Assembly: GCA_030616535.1 (NCBI GenBank)
Contig: JAUWXE010000022.1
Coordinates: 1-12,847 of the forward strand
DNA from: Candidatus Aerophobota bacterium
GTDB taxonomy: Bacteria; Aerophobota; Aerophobia; Aerophobales; AE-B3A
DNA length: 12,847 bases
Direction: 5' to 3'
The notes beneath the pieces are model-generated. The model made no database searches. It saw only the letters and a list, made by a program, of their open reading frames with translations, and was not told the DNA's origin. The position numbers and the translations under genes are program-made. Positions 7,220-12,847 of the stretch are shown here, in pieces. Each line of letters opens with the position of its first letter. The first letter of the stretch is position 1.

Positions 7220-9220
7220 ATGAAAAAGATTGTTTCGATAATTTTGGCGCTTGCTTTGGTAGTCTCAATGGCAACCATCGCCGGGGCAGAGGCCAAGAAA
7301 TGGGATGTCAGCGACATAATACAATATAAGGCTCTGCCATCCTATAGTGAAGCACCGGAATTAGCACTGGCGGTAGCCAAGGGAGAACTTCCTCCGGTGG
7401 AGCAGAGACTGCCGAAGAAGCCCGCCGTTATCATGAGCAAAGCCATGAGGGACGGCCCGGGGATATACGGTGATGTGTGGAGAACCGTTTCTGCAGTCCC
7501 CACCGCGGGTTGGAACTGGGCAGCAGGGGTGGTCGGAGGCTGGTTCGGCATCGAGGAGTGCATGCAGGAGGCTCTGGTGAACACCGGCATGACCTGGCGC
7601 TTGAAAGAATCCGAACCGGGGCCGAACTTAGCCACCAGCTGGGAGTGGTCCGCAGATGGCAAGACTCTCACCATGTATCTGATAGAGGGAGCTAAGTGGT
7701 CCGACGGTGTGGAGTTCACCGCCGACGACGTTCTCTTTACCTACTACGACTACATCCTCGATCCTAGAGTGCCCAGTTGGCAGAGTGCGGGCACTTGGAC
7801 GATGGGCGGGAAGGTAACCGAGTTGGAGAAGGTGGATAAGTACACCATCAAGTGGCATTTTGGAGTGCCCTATCCGGTGTACATCCTGTGGTATATGGAC
7901 TACCTGGACTTCTCCGTGGCCCCATCCCACGTCCTGAAGAAGTTCCACCCCGAATACAACGCAGCCGCCACTTACAAGAGTTTCATCGATTCTTTGCCTC
8001 CCGACGCTATTCCCCCGGTCGTGCTAGGGTGCTGGGTCCCGGTGAGGTTTGAGGAGGACAAGGCATTGCTTATGAAGAGGAACCCCTACTACTGGAAGGT
8101 GGACGAGACCGGAAAACAGCTTCCCTACATCGGTGAGTTTTTCTTCAAGAAGGCGAGATCGGGGATAATCAGGGATCTGGACATGATTGCGGGAACCTGC
8201 GACCAGACCCACCTGGAAACACCGGGTCTCTTCTCCTTCATCAATGAGCAAGTTCGAAGGCCGGGGGCTCACTTCCGAATAGAGCCGGGCAAGAATACTC
8301 TGATGTTCTATGCGGCCCTGAACTTGTCACTCTACCAGGGGGTAAAGACGGAGCGAGACCTGGAGCTGAGGAAGCTGTTCAGAAACCTTGACTTCAGAAA
8401 GGCCATCTCCCACGCTACCGATAGGGAGGGGATCGCGGCGGCTCTGGTACTGGGCCCGATGCTCAAGCCGCTTTCCAGTGGTTTTACTTCCGGAGCCGAC
8501 TACTATGATGCCAATGCCGTGGTTTCCTATCCTTACGACCTGCAAAAGTCAAAGGCTCTGCTGGCGGAATTGGGATTCAAGGACACCGACGGTGATGGGA
8601 TTCTAAACTGGACCAAAGGTCCCCTAAAGGGTGAGAATCTGACCATCGTGGCTATGGTCAATGAGGATCAGACTGCCAACGTAGATATAGTAGACGCTCT
8701 GGTTCCTCTCTATGCCCGGGTGGGGATCAAGCTGGTGCCCAAAGTCGTCAAATCGACGGTAGGACAGGCTCTGACGGACGCCGGAGAATTCGATATGTAT
8801 CTCTGGCGAGGGGACTTCATGGCGGCACCTTATCTTGCACTGGCCGACCTGGGGCCGATAACTTCTTCTACTCCCGACTGGCATAAAGCCGGGCCCGGGG
8901 ATAAGAGGGATCTGCTTCCCTTTGAAGTCCGGATCGCAGAGTTACTGAAGAATTTGAAGTTCGAGAAAAGCCACGAGGCCCGACAGAAAGCCTTCAGCGA
9001 GATTCAGCGCCTCTGGACGGAGAACCTCTACACCATCGGTCACATCGAGGGAATCTTCAATACGGGCATTACCAGGAGATTCAATAATGTCCCGGAGGGA
9101 GTTCCGGCTCGTCTACATCAGTGGTTCCACGCCAACGTTATGCAGGAGCAAGTATGGACTCCCAAGGATCAACAGTTACCCGAGCACTTACCGGGCCTGG
9201 TGGTAACCTATGAAAAATAG
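7220..9220 (+). CDS. Extracellular solute-binding protein, family 5 (Opp/Dpp-type ABC transporter)
   Basis: This 666-aa protein captures the transported solute outside the cytoplasm and delivers it to the membrane permeases. Residues 1-25 are a signal peptide (KK, then IVSIILALALVV, cleavage after AGA at 23 or AEA at 25) with no lipobox cysteine, so a soluble periplasmic protein is likely. The body has SBP_bac_5 signatures: GIYGDVWR (about 77-84), PNLATSWEWSADGKTLTMYL, IEGAKWSDGVEFTADDVLFTY, and LRKLFRNLDFRKAISHATDR in the second half. DTDGDG at 455-460 is a Ca-loop-like motif common in large members of this family. It is longer than E. coli OppA (about 540 aa). AAAGAGGG lies 6 nt before the ATG. 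Several stretches are markedly more GC-rich than its neighbours. The substrate is not certain: family 5 includes peptide and oligosaccharide binders, and the LacI neighbour favours sugar. Confidence 0.95.
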   Translation: MKKIVSIILALALVVSMATIAGAEAKKWDVSDIIQYKALPSYSEAPELALAVAKGELPPVEQRLPKKPAVIMSKAMRDGPGIYGDVWRTVSAVPTAGWNWAAGVVGGWFGIEECMQEALVNTGMTWRLKESEPGPNLATSWEWSADGKTLTMYLIEGAKWSDGVEFTADDVLFTYYDYILDPRVPSWQSAGTWTMGGKVTELEKVDKYTIKWHFGVPYPVYILWYMDYLDFSVAPSHVLKKFHPEYNAAATYKSFIDSLPPDAIPPVVLGCWVPVRFEEDKALLMKRNPYYWKVDETGKQLPYIGEFFFKKARSGIIRDLDMIAGTCDQTHLETPGLFSFINEQVRRPGAHFRIEPGKNTLMFYAALNLSLYQGVKTERDLELRKLFRNLDFRKAISHATDREGIAAALVLGPMLKPLSSGFTSGADYYDANAVVSYPYDLQKSKALLAELGFKDTDGDGILNWTKGPLKGENLTIVAMVNEDQTANVDIVDALVPLYARVGIKLVPKVVKSTVGQALTDAGEFDMYLWRGDFMAAPYLALADLGPITSSTPDWHKAGPGDKRDLLPFEVRIAELLKNLKFEKSHEARQKAFSEIQRLWTENLYTIGHIEGIFNTGITRRFNNVPEGVPARLHQWFHANVMQEQVWTPKDQQLPEHLPGLVVTYEK

Positions 9221-9228
9221 GTGAAGGA

Positions 9229-9268
9229 CAAGAGAAGGGAAGGGGTTAAAACCCCTTCCCTTCTCTTG
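9229..9268 (+). other. Perfect 17-bp intergenic stem-loop after the binding-protein gene
   Basis: Arms 9229-9245 and 9252-9268 are exactly complementary over 17 bp with a 6-nt loop TTAAAA. It starts 8 nt after the binding-protein stop and ends 16 nt before the permease start, leaving the permease Shine-Dalgarno free. There is no T tract downstream, so it is not a standard intrinsic terminator. Such structures after binding-protein genes typically block 3' exonucleases and raise the level of the upstream message. Confidence 0.85.
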
Positions 9269-9284
9269 AAGCAGAGGTTATTCA

Positions 9285-10280
9285 ATGATAGATTATATTA
9301 TCCGAAGACTTCTAGCGATTATACCAGTCTTAATCGCTATTAGCATTATTTCTTTTATTGTCATTCAACTGCCTCCCGGCGATTATATGACCGCTGTAAA
9401 AGGGCAAATGCAATCCCTAGGGGGCCTCACCGAAGATGAGGCCGAGAAGGTAGCTCAGGAGTTGAGGAAAATTTATGGATTGGATAAGCCCCTGGTGGTT
9501 CAATATCTGCTTTGGATAAAAGGTATAATCACCAAGGGAAGTTTTGGTTTTTCCTTTCAGTACCGAAAAGATGTGGGACAGGTGATCTGGGTGAGGCTGG
9601 GATTGACCATGCTGATAGCCTTATCGTGTCATTTTGTCTCAACCGCGGTGGGATTGCTGATAGGTATTTACTGTGCAACGCGCCAATATAGCTTGGGAGA
9701 CAATTTTGCCACCCTCCTGGCATTTGCAGGCCTCTCCATCCCCAGTTTCTTCTTCGCTCTGGTGATCATGTACACGCTGACCGTCGGGTTCGGTGTTGAA
9801 GCAGGGGGACTCTTCTCGCAATACTACGTTTTAGCCCCTTGGAGCTGGGCCAAGTTCGTCGACTTTCTCAAACATTTCTGGGTTCCAGTGCTAATCGTGG
9901 GATTTGCCGGAACGGCTCGGAACATGCGAGTGATGAGGGGAAACCTTCTGGATGTATTAAATTCCCAATATGTCCTCACTGCTCGTTCCAAGGGCCTGAA
10001 AGAAAGAATTGTTATATATAAGCATGCGGTAGTGAATGCTCTGCACCCGATTATTATGTATCAAGGAATGGTTCTTCCTTTCATGATTCAAGGTGAGATA
10101 GCCGCCAGCATAGTCCTTAACCTTCCTACCGGCGGCCCTATGTTCTATGATGCTCTGGTAGCCCAGGACATGTACCTGGCCGGCTCATTCTTAATGTTGT
10201 TGTCGGTCGTTTTGGTTATCGGCAATCTAGCGGCGGATATCCTTTTAGCTTGGGTGGATCCGCGGATAAGATATAAATAA
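9285..10280 (+). CDS. ABC transporter permease, DppB/OppB type
   Basis: This 331-aa inner-membrane protein forms one half of the translocation channel. The start MIDYIIRRLLAIIPVLI is the standard DppB N-terminus. Six hydrophobic segments lie near residues 9-29, 106-133, 145-170, 198-216, 257-282 and 302-324. The soluble stretch 30-100 contains the usual PGDY and YGLDKPL motifs. The cytoplasmic EAA-type coupling loop is at about 229-251 (YVLTARSKGLKERIVIYKHA), which contacts the ATPases. The protein ends WVDPRIRYK as family members do. GAGGT 6 nt before the ATG supports the start. It follows the binding-protein gene by 64 nt containing the stem-loop, and precedes the second permease by 20 nt. 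Confidence 0.95.
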   Translation: MIDYIIRRLLAIIPVLIAISIISFIVIQLPPGDYMTAVKGQMQSLGGLTEDEAEKVAQELRKIYGLDKPLVVQYLLWIKGIITKGSFGFSFQYRKDVGQVIWVRLGLTMLIALSCHFVSTAVGLLIGIYCATRQYSLGDNFATLLAFAGLSIPSFFFALVIMYTLTVGFGVEAGGLFSQYYVLAPWSWAKFVDFLKHFWVPVLIVGFAGTARNMRVMRGNLLDVLNSQYVLTARSKGLKERIVIYKHAVVNALHPIIMYQGMVLPFMIQGEIAASIVLNLPTGGPMFYDALVAQDMYLAGSFLMLLSVVLVIGNLAADILLAWVDPRIRYK

Positions 10281-10300
10281 GGGTAAGACTGTTCGAAATT

Positions 10301-11422
10301 ATGAAATTAAGGAAAGGACCGAATGTTATTGAAGCTGAGAAAGGAAAAAGTTATCTGCAACTGGTTTGGCGGAAATTCAAGAGAAGTAGAACCGCTATTG
10401 GCGGGGGAATAGTAATTGTCATAATTTCCATTTTATCCATTTTTGCTCCCTTCTTCTCTCCTTACGACTATCTCGACTATCAGCCACATCAGTCATTTCG
10501 GCCTCCTCAGAGGATACATTTCTTTGACCATAACGGCAAATTTCACTGGAGGCTTTTTGTTTATAATCTAAAATTGGAAATGGATCCTGAGACTTACAGC
10601 AGGATCTATGAAGAAGATATCAGTCGGAGGTTTCCCATCCGGTTGTTGGTGAGAGGATGGAAGTATAATCTCTTTGGAATTTCCTCCAACCTGCACTTTT
10701 TCGGGGTAGAAGAGGGAGGAGCAATACATCTTCTTGGAACGGACATATACGGCAGGGACCTTTTGGGAAGGATTTTCCTTGGCGGAAGGGTCTCCTTGTC
10801 CATAGCTCTCTTTGGTGCCATTGTTACTGTTATCATAGGATCCATTATGGGTGCGGTGTCGGGATACTTCAGTGGTCTGGTAGATATGGTTATTCAGCGA
10901 GCGATAGAAATCATTCAGTCATTTCCTCAATTGCCTTTGTGGATGGTTCTTAGTGCAGCCCTCCCTAAAACTTGGTCTTCTTTAGATGTCTTTATAGCCA
11001 TGATCGCGATTTTCTCATTATTGAACTGGCCTTTGCTGGCCCGGGAAGTTAGAGGAAAGGTCTTGTCTTACCGGGAGCAGGACTTTGTCATGGCAATAAA
11101 GGAGATGGGAGGGTCTGACGCAAGAATTATTTTCAGACACTTAATTCCCAACTGCCTCAGCCATATTATGGTGGTGCTTACCCTGAGCATTCCTGAACTT
11201 ATATTAATGGAAAGTGTATTAAGTTTTCTGGGGCTGGGTATTCAACCCCCCATGGTAAGCTGGGGAGTGCTTCTGCAGAGAGCCCAAAAAATAGAAACCC
11301 TGGGACAGCACCCCTGGATTACATTACCCGGCTTCTTCATCATCATTACCGTCCTGGGTTTTAACTTTCTGGGAGATGGTTTGAGGGATGCGGCTGACCC
11401 TTACTCAGTGCGAAGAACATAA
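10301..11422 (+). CDS. ABC transporter permease, DppC/OppC type, with long periplasmic loop
   Basis: This is the second channel subunit, 373 aa against about 300 for E. coli DppC. TM1 is at 33-53, followed by a long loop (about 54-140) rich in charged and aromatic residues that ends in the family motif LGTDIYGRD (145-153). TM segments then lie near 162-190, 200-216, 230-246, 286-315 and 340-358. The EAA coupling loop is at about 261-283 (DFVMAIKEMGGSDARIIFRH), and the C-terminus GDGLRDAADPYSVRR is typical of DppC. No good Shine-Dalgarno lies close to the ATG (AAGGG is about 17 nt away), so translation may be coupled to the preceding gene. No upstream in-frame ATG or GTG exists. A terminator-like structure follows the stop. 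Confidence 0.94.
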   Translation: MKLRKGPNVIEAEKGKSYLQLVWRKFKRSRTAIGGGIVIVIISILSIFAPFFSPYDYLDYQPHQSFRPPQRIHFFDHNGKFHWRLFVYNLKLEMDPETYSRIYEEDISRRFPIRLLVRGWKYNLFGISSNLHFFGVEEGGAIHLLGTDIYGRDLLGRIFLGGRVSLSIALFGAIVTVIIGSIMGAVSGYFSGLVDMVIQRAIEIIQSFPQLPLWMVLSAALPKTWSSLDVFIAMIAIFSLLNWPLLAREVRGKVLSYREQDFVMAIKEMGGSDARIIFRHLIPNCLSHIMVVLTLSIPELILMESVLSFLGLGIQPPMVSWGVLLQRAQKIETLGQHPWITLPGFFIIITVLGFNFLGDGLRDAADPYSVRRT

Positions 11423-11457
11423 TGGGCAGAAGACCGATAGGCGCTAAGAATAGGGTA

Positions 11458-11483
11458 TCTCTTGAAGGTTTGACCTAAAGAGG
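11458..11483 (+). promoter_or_regulatory. Candidate anti-terminator hairpin
   Basis: TCTCTT (11458-11463) pairs with AAGAGG (11478-11483), and AGGT (11466-11469) with ACCT (11473-11476), separated by a 2x1 internal loop and closed by a 3-nt TTG loop. The 3' arm uses bases 11479-11483, which are the first five bases of the terminator stem. The two structures therefore exclude each other. Regulation is inferred from this overlap. Confidence 0.45.
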
Positions 11484-11526
11484 ACGATGCCAGGAGTGGC
11501 CAGATGAATCGTTCTCTATTTTTTTT
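11479..11526 (+). terminator. Intrinsic terminator between permease and ATPase genes
   Basis: AGAGGACGAT (11479-11488) pairs with ATCGTTCTCT (11508-11517) over 10 bp with one G-U. The loop contains a further 4-bp hairpin GCCA-GGAG-TGGC (11489-11500). Eight T residues follow at 11519-11526 after one A. This is a standard Rho-independent terminator, 56 nt after the second permease stop and 34 nt before the ATPase start. I see no promoter between it and the ATPase gene, so the ATPases seem to depend on read-through or an unseen promoter. Confidence 0.8.
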
Positions 11527-11560
11527 ATGTGATTCCTATAGTCAGGCATTGAGGTAGCTT

Positions 11561-12577
11561 ATGCTCGAGAAGAACGAGCGGTTGTTAGAAGTAAAGGGTC
11601 TTAAGAAATACTTTCCGGTGACAAAGGGAATCTGGAGGCGGATTTCTGGCTATGTCAAGGCAGTGGACGGGATCAGCCTTTTTATCCGCCAGGGAGAAAC
11701 GTTAGGCCTGGTAGGAGAAAGTGGCTGTGGAAAGACTACCGCTGGCAGAACTATGCTGCGTCTGATAGAGCCCACCGAGGGAGAAGTCTGGTTCAAGACC
11801 AGTGAGGGGAAAAAGGTGGAGTTAACCAAGTTAGACAAAGAGCAGATTAAGAGTCTCCGAAAGGAGATGCGAATGGTTTTTCAGGATCCCTATACCTCCT
11901 TGGATCCCCGGGCGACGATTATGGAAATTGTAAGTGAACCACTGAAAGTTCATAAGTTAGCCAGAGGGCGGGATCTGGAGGAGAGAGTGAGGATGCTTCT
12001 GGAATCGGTAGGATTGAAAGCTCAATATATGAGAAGGTATCCTCACGAGTTCAGTGGCGGACAAAGGCAGAGGATAGGAATTGCCCGGGCTTTGGCCTCG
12101 AATCCCAGATTGATTGTTGCTGACGAACCGGTCTCGGCCCTGGATGTATCGGTTCAGGCTCAGGTGCTCAACCTGTTGAAAGACCTCCAGGAGGAGTTCA
12201 ATTTAACCTATCTCTTCATTGCTCATGACTTGAGTGTGGTGCGGTACATTAGCGATCGAATAGCAGTAATGTATCTGGGCAAGATCGTGGAGGTAGGCGA
12301 GGCAGAGGAAGTCTACCAAAGGCCCCATCATCCCTACAGCGAAGCTCTGCTCTCCGCAGTCCCGGTGCTCGATCCGGATCACAAGGCAAAACGCATTCTC
12401 CTGAAGGGAGATGTTCCCAGTCCCATAAATTCTCCCCCTGGTTGCAACTTTCATCCTCGCTGTCAATACGCTGAGCGGGTTTGTAGTCAGGAAGAGCCAT
12501 CTTTGAAGGATATCGGGAACGAACATTATGTAGCCTGTCATTTTAGTGGCAGTTTAGCCCTTAAAGCTACAACTTAA
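11561..12577 (+). CDS. ABC transporter ATP-binding protein, DppF/OppF type
   Basis: This 338-aa cytoplasmic ATPase powers uptake as one half of the F/D heterodimer. Motifs are intact: Walker A GESGCGKTT (52-60), Q-loop Gln108 in MVFQDP, signature FSGGQ (164-168), Walker B LIVADE (184-189), D-loop SALD, and switch His222 in AHDLS. Insert residues YVKAVDGISL and the C-terminal oligopeptide/dipeptide-type extension (HHPYSEALLSAVP, GDVPSPINSPPGCNFHPRC) identify the Opp/Dpp subfamily, F rather than D by the GIWRR insertion before Walker A. Cys295, 301, 308 and 326 form the conserved C-terminal cluster; structures of some Dpp ATPases show an iron-sulfur cluster bound there. GAGGT lies 5 nt before the ATG. 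It lies downstream of a terminator, unlike a simple operon, and the D-type gene follows after 7 nt. Confidence 0.96.
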   Translation: MLEKNERLLEVKGLKKYFPVTKGIWRRISGYVKAVDGISLFIRQGETLGLVGESGCGKTTAGRTMLRLIEPTEGEVWFKTSEGKKVELTKLDKEQIKSLRKEMRMVFQDPYTSLDPRATIMEIVSEPLKVHKLARGRDLEERVRMLLESVGLKAQYMRRYPHEFSGGQRQRIGIARALASNPRLIVADEPVSALDVSVQAQVLNLLKDLQEEFNLTYLFIAHDLSVVRYISDRIAVMYLGKIVEVGEAEEVYQRPHHPYSEALLSAVPVLDPDHKAKRILLKGDVPSPINSPPGCNFHPRCQYAERVCSQEEPSLKDIGNEHYVACHFSGSLALKATT

Positions 12578-12584
12578 TCTTATC

Positions 12585-12847
12585 ATGAAAGAGGAATTGG
12601 AGACCGATTCTAATTTAATCAGAGTAAAAGGATTGCGCACCTATTTCTATACTGATGATGGAATTGTCAAAGCAGTAGATGGAGTTGATATAGAAATAGA
12701 TAGAGGTAAGATCTTGGGTCTAATGGGAGAAAGTGGTTGCGGAAAAAGCGTTACCGCTCTTTCCATTATGCGCTTAATCCCCACCCCTCCAGGTCGGATA
12801 GTTCAGGGAAAAATTCTCTACCAGCAGGATAAGGAAAAAATAATAGA
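12585..12847 (+). CDS. ABC transporter ATP-binding protein, DppD/OppD type, N-terminal fragment (runs off right edge)
   Basis: Eighty-seven codons are visible, starting MKEELETDSNLIRVKGL and open to the edge. TYFYTDDGIVKAVDGVD followed by Walker A GESGCGKS (48-55) and then VTALSIMRLIPTPPG is diagnostic of the DppD/OppD ATPase, the partner of the F-type subunit just upstream. It begins 7 nt after that gene's stop, with no clear Shine-Dalgarno, so translation is probably coupled. The Q-loop, signature and Walker B motifs lie outside the window. The F-then-D order is the reverse of the common dppBCDF arrangement. Confidence 0.93.
   Translation, partial: MKEELETDSNLIRVKGLRTYFYTDDGIVKAVDGVDIEIDRGKILGLMGESGCGKSVTALSIMRLIPTPPGRIVQGKILYQQDKEKII

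Noticed and set aside
7342..7719. 125-codon minus-strand ORF within the binding-protein gene
   Set aside because: It is a shadow of a clearly conserved plus-strand gene, favoured by that gene's high GC, with no promoter or ribosome site of its own.
9229..9268. Intrinsic terminator after the binding-protein gene
   Set aside because: The stem is strong but no T tract follows; better described as a stabilising or partially attenuating stem-loop.
12203..12541. 112-codon minus-strand ORF within the F-type ATPase
   Set aside because: It is antisense to conserved ATPase motifs and has no recognisable domain.

Overview
The window is a bacterial chromosomal segment with two divergent halves. The left half (1-5738, minus strand) holds housekeeping genes: the 5' part of a 23S rRNA gene, tRNA-Ala(TGC), tRNA-Ile(GAT), a complete 16S rRNA gene, a block of tandem rRNA promoters, and pheT, which is split by a single-base frameshift. 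The right half (5942-12847, plus strand) is a LacI-family regulator followed by an Opp/Dpp-type ABC transporter: substrate-binding protein, two permeases, a complete F-type ATPase and the first 87 codons of a D-type ATPase that runs off the window.

The organism is a bacterium: it has a canonical anti-Shine-Dalgarno at the 16S 3' end, sigma70-type TTGACA/TATAAT promoters and the 16S-Ile-Ala-23S order. The 16S gene is about 1,604 nt, longer than usual, with an enlarged V1 hairpin and base changes in the target sites of several standard 'universal' primers. This points to a divergent, probably uncultured lineage. Large Opp-type binding proteins and long-loop DppC-type permeases like these are common in Thermotogae and candidate phyla such as Atribacterota or Aerophobota, but I cannot place the organism by eye. 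The binding protein has a type I signal peptide and no lipobox cysteine, which fits a periplasmic protein in a two-membrane cell better than a Gram-positive lipoprotein.

Regulation is unusually readable. The rrn operon has two near-identical promoters 48 bp apart and possibly a third, boxA-like elements before both 16S and 23S, and a 16-bp RNase III-type stem flanking 16S. pheT and lacI fire divergently from a 203-bp region, each with its own near-consensus promoter. Inside the transporter operon there is a perfect 17-bp stem-loop between the binding protein and the first permease. A strong intrinsic terminator follows the second permease, and its 5' arm is shared with an alternative upstream hairpin. 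Together these suggest stepped expression: much binding protein, less permease, and gated read-through into the ATPase genes.

Working model (inference): the LacI-family protein senses a sugar-like ligand and controls the transporter, which imports an oligosaccharide or similar solute rather than a peptide. I found no mobile element, CRISPR array or wholly new gene system. The most interesting items are the possible attenuator inside the transporter operon, the pheT frameshift and the divergent 16S.
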